64,000 bases of DNA from JANQOH01 sp965200095 (GTDB lineage: Bacteria > Pseudomonadota > Alphaproteobacteria > UBA7887): contig OZ241350.1 in NCBI GenBank assembly GCA_965200095.1, positions 2,480,001 to 2,544,000 on the forward strand. The letters run 5' to 3'. Made by a program: the position numbers and the translations under genes. Positions 16,787-25,236 of the stretch are shown piece after piece. Positions within the stretch are counted from its first letter, which is position 1. The number at the start of each line of letters is the position of its first letter. The notes below the pieces were generated by a model. It made no database searches. It was not told the DNA's origin and was given only the letters and a program-made list of their open reading frames with translations.

Positions 16787-16815
16787 TTGAAACGCGCACC
16801 ACCTCACGTTATAAT
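16787..16815 (+). promoter_or_regulatory. Near-consensus sigma-70 promoter
   Basis: TTGAAA (16787-16792), 17 bp, TATAAT (16810-16815). This is the best promoter in the window. The transcript would start near 16822 and have a leader of about 100 bases containing the hairpin GCACC-GAAG-GGTGC at 16829-16842 before the ATG at 16921. Confidence 0.8.
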
Positions 16816-16920
16816 CGCCTGTGGACGAGCACCGAAGGGTGCCTGTGGCGCGACATCGGCGCCTGAACACCGGCGCGCGCTCGAGCGATTAAATTTCCGG
16901 GTCAACGCCTCAGTGCTGAG

Positions 16921-17955
16921 ATGAAAAAATTATCGGAAAGACGAAAACGCTGGTTGTTGCGGCGTGCCAAGCGAAGTGAACGCCGCCGACTGCGCCTGCG
17001 CCGTTCGGGACGCGCTCACTCATTCAAGGGCACCCGGGAAATTTCGTCTCTCTCGTTACCCTCCACGTTGAGTTTTGATCGCAACTATGCAGAGACCGCG
17101 ACATTCTTCGACGATCTACGCAAAACAGCGGAGGCTCGCGTGCCACTGAAAATTGATTTCACGACTCTTAAATCTATCGGCCCTGCCGCCGCATTGGTTC
17201 TTGCGGCTGAACTCGATTGTTGGCGCCTGACTGATAGAGGTCAAATTCAATTACTTGACATTGATAAGTGGAATCAGGACATTAGATGTATTCTTGACGA
17301 AATGGGCTTGTTCGATCTTGTCAAGGTAAAAAATCCGCCGCCGCATATGATTTCCAATAGACCACGGCTTTACTTCATCCGCTTTAGATCGAACGGCCTC
17401 GCAGTTGGAAAACTGGCGCAAGAACTTCGCACGGATCTGGAGGCTATCACAGGCCAAATACCCGGATGGCAACATCTTTATCGTGGAATAGTTGAAGCCA
17501 TGACAAATGTCCGTCAGCATGCTTATCCTGCCAACACTAAGGAGAAACCAGTGCATGGCCGCATCCAAAAGTGGTGGATGTTCGGTGCGTACGACGCGAG
17601 TCGTAAATTGCTCACGTGCTCTTTTTTTGATCGTGGGGTCGGAATCCCGGCGACGTTGCCGTTAAAGTATCCTTGGGAGAAAATACGGCGTGTTTTGAGT
17701 GGACTGGGTCTCCCCGAAACCGATGCATCGCTCATCGCCGCTGCAACGGTCATGGGACGGACCAGCACCGGCGCAGGGCATCAAGGACGTGGGCTGGCGG
17801 ACGTGATGGCATTCGTCGAGCGATCCGACGGCGGTAGGGTGCGCATCTTGAGCCGGCGCGGACGCTACCTATATGATGGGGGCAGGAAACGCCCGTCGTT
17901 GTTGCCGTCGCCGATTGGCGGCACTCTGATCGAGTGGGAAATCGTCTTGCCGTGA
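16921..17955 (+). CDS. STAS-like and HATPase fusion protein
   Basis: A 344-residue cytosolic protein. After a very basic N-terminus (10 to 35), residues 45-135 resemble a STAS domain (VPLKIDFTTLKSIGPAAAL). Residues 165-343 form a GHKL-type ATPase: N-box YRGIVEAMTNVRQHAY (E192, N196, H200), G1-like FFDRGVGIP (237-243) and G2-like GHQGRGLADV (287-295). This pairing resembles anti-sigma kinase/STAS antagonist modules, here within one chain. No dimerisation/His-phosphotransfer domain is present, so it is not a classic histidine kinase. Base composition is lower in GC than its surroundings. First of three closely spaced genes behind a strong promoter. Confidence 0.8.
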   Translation: MKKLSERRKRWLLRRAKRSERRRLRLRRSGRAHSFKGTREISSLSLPSTLSFDRNYAETATFFDDLRKTAEARVPLKIDFTTLKSIGPAAALVLAAELDCWRLTDRGQIQLLDIDKWNQDIRCILDEMGLFDLVKVKNPPPHMISNRPRLYFIRFRSNGLAVGKLAQELRTDLEAITGQIPGWQHLYRGIVEAMTNVRQHAYPANTKEKPVHGRIQKWWMFGAYDASRKLLTCSFFDRGVGIPATLPLKYPWEKIRRVLSGLGLPETDASLIAAATVMGRTSTGAGHQGRGLADVMAFVERSDGGRVRILSRRGRYLYDGGRKRPSLLPSPIGGTLIEWEIVLP

Positions 17956-17976
17956 ACGCGTGAACGGAGGTCGAAG

Positions 17977-18291
17977 ATGATCGAAATTCACATCGCGAAT
18001 GACTTCAGCCGAGTCCCCGCGGGACGCTATCGGAATGATGGTCCCCGGAGCGGAGAGGCGTTTCGCCAGAAGCATCTCGTGCCCGCACTCAAGAAGGCGG
18101 ACAAGGTCGCCGTCTACCTTGACGGGGTCGAAGGTTATGGATCCTCGTTCTTGGAAGAAGCGTTCGGCGGTCTCGTGCGTGTCGAGGGATTTACCGGCGA
18201 GAAATTGCGCCGGTCGCTGATTTTCGAGACCGGTGACGACGCGTTGAAATACGAAATTGAGGGCTACATAAACCAGTCGTTCTCCGGCTGA
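17977..18291 (+). CDS. STAS-like DUF4325 protein
   Basis: A 104-residue protein matching the STAS-like DUF4325 pattern: a beta-rich start (IEIHIANDFSRVPAGR), a central strand VAVYLDGVEGYGSSFLEEAFGGL and a helical end. The GYGSSFLEEAFGGLVR segment is characteristic. DUF4325 proteins commonly sit beside HATPase genes; phosphorylation-dependent partner switching is an inference by analogy with SpoIIAA/SpoIIAB. It begins 21 bp after the HATPase gene, with GGAGG 9 bases before ATG. Confidence 0.82.
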   Translation: MIEIHIANDFSRVPAGRYRNDGPRSGEAFRQKHLVPALKKADKVAVYLDGVEGYGSSFLEEAFGGLVRVEGFTGEKLRRSLIFETGDDALKYEIEGYINQSFSG

Positions 18292-18298
18292 ATTCGAT

Positions 18299-18766
18299 AT
18301 GAGTATCCCCAGCTACGTCGCAGATATTCTCGTTGCCCTTGTTTCTGGCGGCGTTGGGTTGTACGTCGGCAGAGAGCTGCAACGGCGGAACGAGTTAGCG
18401 CGTCGTCGCGGCGAGACGGAGGATCGCATATGGGAATTCGCAGAATCCGCTGAAGAGTACTGGAATTTCGAGCTCGAAGAGAGAGAAAGGCTTCGCCGCG
18501 AAATATCTATGAAACACCTTTCTGCTCGGATAGCAAGGGATATAAAACGCCTGAAGCTATACTCAGATTCCGAGTTCGACATCAGTTCTCACCTCGCCGC
18601 CCTTCGACAATCCGCTATGAGTTCACCCTTCGAGGAAGTCGATAGGCGACCGGATCCTCGACGAGGCGATGCTATTCGCCAAAACGCCGATGAATTGGTT
18701 CAGGAATTGTCGGAGGCCCAGCGAAATTTTTGGAAGATATTGTGGCGTCGGATCATCTATCGGTGA
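18299..18766 (+). CDS. Small membrane-anchored protein of the STAS/HATPase operon
   Basis: A 155-residue protein with one N-terminal membrane helix (YVADILVALVSGGVGLYVG, about residues 6-24) and a long charged cytoplasmic part predicted helical (LEEREERLRRE-like runs, ARIARDIKRLKL). No family recognised. It follows the DUF4325 gene by 7 bp, so it is co-transcribed, and could be the membrane output or sensor of the module. Lower GC than neighbouring genes. Confidence 0.7.
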   Translation: MSIPSYVADILVALVSGGVGLYVGRELQRRNELARRRGETEDRIWEFAESAEEYWNFELEERERLRREISMKHLSARIARDIKRLKLYSDSEFDISSHLAALRQSAMSSPFEEVDRRPDPRRGDAIRQNADELVQELSEAQRNFWKILWRRIIYR

Positions 18767-18874
18767 TTTTAAGTACTCGGAACGTCAGCGTTGTCTGCGC
18801 CCTCAGTTGTTTCAGGGGACGCCCCCTCCGGTGGCGATGCAAAACGCTGGCTTGTGCACTTCCGGCGTAACGCC

Positions 18875-19999
18875 TTATGCGGGGTCGATGCTTTCGAGGT
18901 AGAGCGTGCTTTTTTCGCGCCCGGTCGCGTGGACGACCTCGATGTCCTCGGAACAGTGAAAGGTGTATCTTTCGCCGATGACCAACCCGACGAGCGACGG
19001 GCCGGCGCCCCGGAGTTTCCCTGCCCGGGGGCCACCCACCGTCGCCAGCCGCCAGGCGCCGGACTTGACATCGACCTTGTCCAATTTGCCGGTAACGTCC
19101 ACCTTCTCAATATCCAGAGTCGAGGATTTCGATAGTTCGTCGGCGAGTGTCTTCGCTAGCGATCCTGCCACGCCGCCGCGCCGGGAACCGTCGAACTCCG
19201 GCGCCGCCCAAGCGTAACGGAGACCGGTGTCGCACTCGGACAGGAAGCGCATGAGCGCGATCCAGGAACCCGCCAAGTGGCCACTGTGCGGCAGCAGCCG
19301 TTCGGCCGCCGTGTTCGGGTCGGCGGCACACTGGAATACCGAATGCATGCGCTCCAGCCCCCGCGCGAGTCCCTGATAACCCAGCAAGTCCGGGGCGCCC
19401 GCCGCTTCAAGGATCACCCCGAAGGAACCGGGCGTCGCCGGATCGGCGACATTCATGAGATAACCACCGGGCGCACGGCGCCGGAACTCGACGGCCCTGC
19501 GATAGGCATGTGCCACGAGTGTTTGCACGTGCGTGAGCAGCCCGGCTAACGTCGTGGCGCGGATCCGGTGCGCGTCGGCGGCCTCGGGCGGCTCGGCGTA
19601 GAGTTGCAGAACGACAGCACCGCGCGCCCGCGCCTCGCGGAGCACTGCGTCGTCGCCCGCTCCATCATGCAGAACGAAGCCTTGGTCGGGGAGAAGCACT
19701 TTACAGGCTCCGGGCTCTTCTGGCCGGAACGGCGTCAGCGGCGCCTGAAAACCATCCGAGATGTCCGCCAGAAGCCACTCACCGGGCCCCGCTTCCAGGA
19801 ACAGGGTTCGGAGATCGATGGCGCCAGCGCGGAACCGGCGCAGCCGTTCGGGGTCGACGCCGGCGACGAGATAGCGGTCGGCGACGCCGGAATCGTCGAC
19901 CAGCACGCCGACATGATGGCCACCGATCGAATCGCGGCCTTCGAAGACCTGCACCCCGTCGTAATAGACGAGAGTGCGAATTTGACTAATCGGCCTCAT
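18875..19999 (-). CDS. DUF6575-like protein, third gene of the type IIG RM operon
   Basis: The start is ATG 19999, 374 residues; the open frame extends further but overlaps the preceding gene. The N-terminal part (VYYDGVQVFEGRD, then GHHVGVLVDD, then DRYLVAGVDPERLRRF) resembles DUF6575-type proteins known beside restriction genes. A long central helical region and a beta-rich end follow (GYLMNVADPA; GERYTFHCSEDIEVVHA). The ATG overlaps the stop of the 126-residue gene by 4 bases. Function unknown; the tight coupling to the methylase suggests a part in the same system. Confidence 0.7.
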   Translation of the reverse strand: MRPISQIRTLVYYDGVQVFEGRDSIGGHHVGVLVDDSGVADRYLVAGVDPERLRRFRAGAIDLRTLFLEAGPGEWLLADISDGFQAPLTPFRPEEPGACKVLLPDQGFVLHDGAGDDAVLREARARGAVVLQLYAEPPEAADAHRIRATTLAGLLTHVQTLVAHAYRRAVEFRRRAPGGYLMNVADPATPGSFGVILEAAGAPDLLGYQGLARGLERMHSVFQCAADPNTAAERLLPHSGHLAGSWIALMRFLSECDTGLRYAWAAPEFDGSRRGGVAGSLAKTLADELSKSSTLDIEKVDVTGKLDKVDVKSGAWRLATVGGPRAGKLRGAGPSLVGLVIGERYTFHCSEDIEVVHATGREKSTLYLESIDPA

Positions 20000-20376
20000 G
20001 GCGGCGCCTCTGAGCAATTGCCGATGATGTCGAAGGCGGCGAATGGCCACCACGTATGGTGCGAGAGGTTTCTTCCGGTTTGCTGAATATGCCCGGCACC
20101 CTTGTCCAACCGGACGCGGCATATTCGTCTTCCGCGCAAATTCGGGAGTTTCGCCACATTCCGAGAGGTGTCCGGATCCGCGTGGACCGACAGCCCTCGC
20201 GCTTGGCACTCGGTGACTCTACCGAACTGCCGGTCCGGTTTTTCGGCGCGTTGCGAGCGGAAGTCCTTGTCGGTTGGCGGCCAGTTTCGTACGAGGCGAT
20301 AGACATCTCGCGGCGCTGAGATTTCCGACGCTTCGGCGGGTGGGCAACCCTCGGGCAAGGGCTCACGATAGGTCAT
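19996..20376 (-). CDS. Uncharacterised 126-residue protein coupled to the RM enzyme
   Basis: A small protein with conserved-looking segments: FREPLPEGCPP-like start, DFRSQRAEKPD, ECQARGLSV, and a C-terminal SHHTWWPFAAFDI. I have a general memory of similar proteins in defence loci but no function. The histidine pair near the end (LSHHTWW) might bind metal. ATGA overlaps join it to the methylase upstream (20373-20376) and to the DUF6575-like gene downstream (19996-19999): a strict three-gene unit. Confidence 0.72.
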   Translation of the reverse strand: MTYREPLPEGCPPAEASEISAPRDVYRLVRNWPPTDKDFRSQRAEKPDRQFGRVTECQARGLSVHADPDTSRNVAKLPNLRGRRICRVRLDKGAGHIQQTGRNLSHHTWWPFAAFDIIGNCSEAPP

Positions 20377-23300
20377 GGGCGCCGGGTCTTGTCGATCAGC
20401 GCCACTTTTTCTCCTTCATGGCCGTAGAGCGCGGCGACGCGGGTGTCGAGCTCGCGTTCCACCGTGCCGATGTCGGCGTTCGGGTTCGCGCGGCGGGCGG
20501 CGAGGATGGAGTCGACAAGGGCGACGATAGGACGTTGTTCGGCAGGCGGGATGTCGGGGATGGGGAGCGCCTTCCAGTCGTCGGGGTAGAGGTGGATGTT
20601 GCTGCTTCGGTGTGTGCGTAGAAAGCGCCTTGCACTGGCAGAATTCATGATGCCAAGCAGATACAAGAGAGAGAATCCGAGGCTGTTCTTCTCCAACGCC
20701 TCTCGATCAGGAAGACTGGCGCGCTTCTCATCACGGTAACGCGCTTGTTTCTTGATGGACAGATTGCGCACTCCCTTGAGATCGTGCCAAAGCACGACCC
20801 CCACACAACTTGCATCGAAATGCATACCGCCGTCGTCATAGCAAGATTTCGGCGTGGCGCCCGGGCTGCGTTTGACGATGATTTTTCTGGACGAGAACAG
20901 CTCGTCGAAGGCTTTGGTATAATATTGCTCCGGTGCGCGGACAGTATCCCACTCCAGCCACAGAATTTCCGATGGTGTCCAGTGATCGACATGTTTCCCT
21001 TGTATAAACGGTTTGGGATGTAAACTATCTCTTGAATATGAAATTACATCTTCGGTCGCGAATGCGCCGAATCCCACGGATTTATTGGCGCTTGCTCGCA
21101 GTCCGTAGGCAACATAACATATGTCTCTCAGCTGTCTCGTAGCGAATTTTACATCGAATGATTTATCATCGTAGAAGAAAACCCGCTCTGTGGAATTGCT
21201 TTGTGCACTGGACTGGAGTTTCTTGACATCGCCGAACTCCGGACCGTGCAGCCGCCGCAACGGTTCGTTCGCGGCGCCGTCGGCGCGCTGGAACAGGTAG
21301 GAGAGGTTGTGCACCGCCGCGTCGAATATCTTGATCCCGCTATAGAAATCGATGCGTTCGACGCGGGCGTTGCGCAGGAACCATTCGCGCGCCCTCAGCG
21401 CGTATTTCGCATGGCCGAAGGCGTCGGATACGATCAAGCTCGTCACGCCGCCGGGCGCGAGCAGTTTGAAACTCCGCTCCATGAAGGGCAGGAACATGTC
21501 CCATTTCTGCCAGAGCGTCTCGTAGCGGCCGCTGTCGAGGACCGCCCGCCGCGTCGCCTTGTGGCCTTCGCCCGGAAAGTCCGCGCGCACATAAGGCGGG
21601 TTGCCGATGGCGACATCGAACCCGCCGGAAACGCCGAACATCCATTCGGGGTCGAACCAGCCGGCGCGGGCGTTGTGGTCGTAGGGGTCCCACCGCGCCA
21701 CCGCCTCGGCGGCGGCGTGCCCGTAGCCCCGCGTCTCCAGCGCGTCCGCCAGTTTCTTCCTCAGCGTCCTGTCTTCCGCGCGCAGTTTCATCTTGTCCCG
21801 CCGCGTCCGCGCGTTGAAGTGGCGTTCGCGCACGCCCCGCAGCTCGTCCTGAACGGCGGTCACGGCGTCGCCGCCCAGCACGCCTTGCGCGCCCGCCTCG
21901 TCCAGCCCGATCAGCGCATCGGCGGCGACGAAGCGGGTCTCCAGATTGGGCAGCGGCTTTATGCCGAGATTGGGCGCGGCGGGGTCCGGCTGCTGCTCGA
22001 TAACGAGCGAGATGAAGAACCGCAATTTGACGATCTGACAGGCGATGGGCTGGATATCCACGCCGTAGACGCTGTTCTGGATGAGGTAGAGCTTCCGGCC
22101 GAAGTCGGATTCCCGGTATTTCTCGAAGGTCGCGCTGATCTCGCGCAGCGCGTCGTCGCGCCGCTTCCGCCCGAGGGTCTCGAAAGCCTCCCCGGCCCGC
22201 GCCGTCGCGCGCTCTATCTGGAACGCCTCCCACAGGGCGTTGTCGGGGTCCAGCCGGCGCAGCGCCAGGGTGAGCGTTTGCAACACGCCCATCGGGAAGG
22301 CGCCGGACCCCACCGCCGGGTCGAGCGCGCGCAGGCCGGCGATGGCGGCCACCACGGCGCGTTTCTCCGCCGCGTCCTCGAAGAGTTCGCTGGCGTCGTC
22401 CATGGCGTCCGAGTGATCGAGCAGATACGACAGCCGCTCGCGCAGCCATCCCGCATCGCCGTCCGCCGGCGTGGATTTCGCGCACAGCGCCTCGGTCAGC
22501 GCCTCGTGGACCATGTAGTCCACCACCTGCCGCGGGGTGTAGTAGGAGCCGGTCGCCTTGCGGGCGGTCTCCCGCGTTTCGGGGTTGTAGGCGGCGAGGA
22601 GGTTCTCGAAGACGCGGCCGAGCAGTTCGGGGTCCAGCGCCACTTCGCGGTCGAGGGGCGTGCTCTCCTCGACAGTGAATTTGTAGCGGCGGAACAGCGG
22701 GAACAGGCCGTCCTCGGGGTCGAGGAACAGGCGCGCCGGCGCCTCCAGGTCCCCGCGCCGTTTTTCGTTGTCGGTAAAGACGTCGATGCGCTTGCCGCCC
22801 TTCCGGACGGCCTCGAAATCGTCCTGGCAATCGAACAGGCCGCCATTGACGAAGGGGACCCGCTTCAGGTCTTCGACGAAACGGTCCGGGTCGCTCAGCA
22901 GGTCGCGATAGCGGTATTTCGTGGGGTCGCGGTGAGAGCCGGGGTTCCTGCCGCTGAAGGCGCGCTTGTCGATCTCGGTGTTCAGGGTGGCGAAGAACAG
23001 GTTCTGGAGCACGGCGCGGTAATAGTCCGTGCGCTCCGGCGCGTGGTTCCCGAGCGCCGTTTCGGCGAATTCGTCCTCGAACAACTCCTCCGGAACGAGG
23101 CCCTTTTCCTTCATGAACCAGATGAAGAGCAGGCGCGTGATCAGGCGGATGACGTGGCGTTCGGCGCTGCCCTCGCCGGCGCCGTCGTCGGGGAAGCGGC
23201 ACGACGCGACGGCCCGCCGGAACCATTCGAACAACTCGCGGAAGAAGCGCCGGTTGAGCGCCTCGATGTCGAGCACGCGCTCCCATTCCGCGTGCAGGCC

Positions 23301-23948
23301 GTCGAAGTCGCCGACTCCCGCGGCGACCATGCGGGGCAAGGCGAGGTCGGCCAGCAGTTCGACATGCGCCCGGTGCGGCGCCGCGATGCGGATATCCTTG
23401 ACGAGGGTCACGCGCTCCAGCACGTCGCGGTCGTCGTCCCGCTTGTGGGCGCGGCGGTGGGCGACCCCCAGGGTCACGCTTTCGCCGTGGCGGAACAGCA
23501 GGACGACCGGCATCATCAGACGGGCGTTGACGGCGCGGACGGCGTCGGCGAGCCGCGCGCGGGTGCGGGACCCGTCGGCGAGGCCCACCGCGGCGAACAG
23601 GAACGACTTCTGCCGCCCCGCGTCGAACCGAGCGCCGTCGAGCAGGGCGCGCTGGCGGTCGTCGATCTCGTCGTCGGTAATCTGGAACAGGACTTCCGCG
23701 TCGCGCCAGCCGGCGAGCGACTCGCGCTGCCTGTCGGTGAGCGGCCTGTCGCCGATCTCCTCCGCCAGCCACTTCACGACCGCGCCGGCGCCGCCGAAAC
23801 CCGGCGTGCGGTCGCTCTCATAGCCGAGCGCGCCGAACAGCGCCGTCGCCCCCTCGCGCAGCGGCCGGCCGCCGAGGCCGGCGAGCGCCGCCCTCACCGC
23901 CCTGCGCAGCGCCGCTACGGGCGCGGCGGAGCGGGCGCCGTTTGCCAT
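20373..23948 (-). CDS. Type IIG restriction-modification enzyme (Eco57I-type methylase)
   Basis: A 1191-residue fusion enzyme. The N-terminal 500 residues hold the family's conserved region (MPVVLLFRHGESVTLGVAHRR, DIRIAAPHRAHVELL, FIWFMKEKGLV). The methylase core shows motif I DPAVGSGAF at 543-551 and motif IV NPPY at 783-786, typical of N6-adenine methylases. The C-terminus is a target-recognition domain (HLYPDDWKALPIPDIPPAEQ). I could not identify a clear PD-(D/E)XK motif by eye, so nuclease activity is uncertain. No ribosome site is obvious before ATG 23948, and the palindrome GACACGTGTC touches the start. The first gene of a coupled trio. Confidence 0.88.
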   Translation of the reverse strand: MANGARSAAPVAALRRAVRAALAGLGGRPLREGATALFGALGYESDRTPGFGGAGAVVKWLAEEIGDRPLTDRQRESLAGWRDAEVLFQITDDEIDDRQRALLDGARFDAGRQKSFLFAAVGLADGSRTRARLADAVRAVNARLMMPVVLLFRHGESVTLGVAHRRAHKRDDDRDVLERVTLVKDIRIAAPHRAHVELLADLALPRMVAAGVGDFDGLHAEWERVLDIEALNRRFFRELFEWFRRAVASCRFPDDGAGEGSAERHVIRLITRLLFIWFMKEKGLVPEELFEDEFAETALGNHAPERTDYYRAVLQNLFFATLNTEIDKRAFSGRNPGSHRDPTKYRYRDLLSDPDRFVEDLKRVPFVNGGLFDCQDDFEAVRKGGKRIDVFTDNEKRRGDLEAPARLFLDPEDGLFPLFRRYKFTVEESTPLDREVALDPELLGRVFENLLAAYNPETRETARKATGSYYTPRQVVDYMVHEALTEALCAKSTPADGDAGWLRERLSYLLDHSDAMDDASELFEDAAEKRAVVAAIAGLRALDPAVGSGAFPMGVLQTLTLALRRLDPDNALWEAFQIERATARAGEAFETLGRKRRDDALREISATFEKYRESDFGRKLYLIQNSVYGVDIQPIACQIVKLRFFISLVIEQQPDPAAPNLGIKPLPNLETRFVAADALIGLDEAGAQGVLGGDAVTAVQDELRGVRERHFNARTRRDKMKLRAEDRTLRKKLADALETRGYGHAAAEAVARWDPYDHNARAGWFDPEWMFGVSGGFDVAIGNPPYVRADFPGEGHKATRRAVLDSGRYETLWQKWDMFLPFMERSFKLLAPGGVTSLIVSDAFGHAKYALRAREWFLRNARVERIDFYSGIKIFDAAVHNLSYLFQRADGAANEPLRRLHGPEFGDVKKLQSSAQSNSTERVFFYDDKSFDVKFATRQLRDICYVAYGLRASANKSVGFGAFATEDVISYSRDSLHPKPFIQGKHVDHWTPSEILWLEWDTVRAPEQYYTKAFDELFSSRKIIVKRSPGATPKSCYDDGGMHFDASCVGVVLWHDLKGVRNLSIKKQARYRDEKRASLPDREALEKNSLGFSLLYLLGIMNSASARRFLRTHRSSNIHLYPDDWKALPIPDIPPAEQRPIVALVDSILAARRANPNADIGTVERELDTRVAALYGHEGEKVALIDKTRRP

Positions 23949-23958
23949 GACACGTGTC
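23949..23958. promoter_or_regulatory. Palindrome GACACGTGTC at the divergent RM/fic start
   Basis: A perfect 10-bp palindrome lies directly next to the methylase start codon, in the 76-bp space that separates the two divergent genes. A repressor binding here would cover the methylase translation start and could control both directions. No regulator gene is adjacent. Confidence 0.35.
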
Positions 23959-24024
23959 GTGACATATAGTGCTCCATGAAAGACCAGCCCTCCCGGGAAC
24001 CCATTGATAAATCTATAGAATGAT

Positions 24025-25236
24025 ATGCAGCTTCACGTGACATCCGATGCGTCTTCCGGCCGGCTCTACGAGCGCACCCATCCGTGGCTCGACTTCACGT
24101 TCGACCTACGCCGGTTGACTTACACGGACTGGCTCGCGCTTGGCGAGTCCTCGGCGATGTGCGAGCGTATCGCCGGTGCGCCGCTCGATCCGGAGGCTGC
24201 CAATGAAATCAACAAAATCTATCTGGTGAAAGGAGCGCTCGCAACAGCTGCCATTGAGGGCAACACCTTGTCGGAAGACGAGGCGCGCGCCCGGATCGAC
24301 GGCGAACTGGAACTGCCGCCGTCTCGGCAGTATCTCGGCCAGGAGATCGACAATATCCTCTATGCATACAGGGTGCTGCTTGACGAATTGGTCCAGACTA
24401 GCCGTATCGCTCTCACCGTTGCCAGCATCGAGCGAATGAACCGGGCGGTGTTGCGCGACCTGGCCGTCGAAGATCATGTCATCCCGGGGCGCATCCGGTC
24501 CACGGACGTGTCGGTCGGCGGGTATCGTTGCCCCGGTTGGCAGGACGCGGCGTATCTCGTGGGGCAGTTGTGCCGGACTCTGGATCGTTTCCCGATGCCG
24601 GACGAACGCCGCAGGCCGTTCGCCATTCTCAAGGCCGTCATCGCTCACCTGTATGTTGCGTGGATACACCCGTTCGGCGACGGCAACGGCCGCACGGCGC
24701 GTCTGGTCGAACTGGCGATCCTGCTGGAAGCGGGCCTGCCGCAACCGGCATGCCACTTGCTGAGCAACCATTACAACCGGACGCGGACCGAGTATTACCG
24801 CCAGCTGTCGCGCGCCAGCCGGACCGAAAACGGCATATACGGCTTCGTGTCCTATGCGATCGCCGGGCTGGCCGATGAACTTCGCGAGCAGGTCGAGGTC
24901 ATTCGCGAACAACAATGGGATGTGGCCTGGATTAACTTTATCCACCGGGAATTCGGCGACCCCCGAAGCGTCACCGAACGGCGGAGGCGTTCTCTGGCGG
25001 TGTCGTTGGCGGAGACTACGGAGCCGATGAAAATTCGCGACCTGGCGACTCTGAACCCGCATATCGCCCGGGAGTATGCAAAGGTCTCCGGGCGGACACT
25101 GGTCCGCGATGTCTTCGCTCTCGCCGGACGCGACCTTCTCGTTTTCGAACGAGGAGGCGTCAGGTCCAACCGGGAGCGCGTTCTCGCGTTCCTGCCGTGG
25201 CGTCACGACCCCGGAGAGACAGGCAAGGTTTCGTAA
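24025..25236 (+). CDS. Fic-family protein, probable AMPylase
   Basis: An intact 403-residue Fic protein. The N-terminal helix region contains the inhibitory motif TAAIEGN (T74-x3-E78-G79), which blocks ATP binding in class II Fic enzymes. The active site HPFGDGNGRTAR (H215) is complete, so AMP transfer to a target hydroxyl is expected. The C-terminal 100 residues look like a winged helix. It is divergent from the type IIG operon with only 76 bp between, hinting at shared regulation. It is distinct from the two broken fic copies at 10.8 and 15.9 kb. Confidence 0.9.
   Translation: MQLHVTSDASSGRLYERTHPWLDFTFDLRRLTYTDWLALGESSAMCERIAGAPLDPEAANEINKIYLVKGALATAAIEGNTLSEDEARARIDGELELPPSRQYLGQEIDNILYAYRVLLDELVQTSRIALTVASIERMNRAVLRDLAVEDHVIPGRIRSTDVSVGGYRCPGWQDAAYLVGQLCRTLDRFPMPDERRRPFAILKAVIAHLYVAWIHPFGDGNGRTARLVELAILLEAGLPQPACHLLSNHYNRTRTEYYRQLSRASRTENGIYGFVSYAIAGLADELREQVEVIREQQWDVAWINFIHREFGDPRSVTERRRRSLAVSLAETTEPMKIRDLATLNPHIAREYAKVSGRTLVRDVFALAGRDLLVFERGGVRSNRERVLAFLPWRHDPGETGKVS

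Noticed and set aside
16727..16924. 65-codon frame overlapping the HATPase start
   Set aside because: It contains the consensus promoter, has no ribosome site and a composition unlike a protein.
21201..23969. 922-codon plus-strand frame opposite the type IIG gene
   Set aside because: Antisense shadow; the minus-strand frame has clear methylase motifs.
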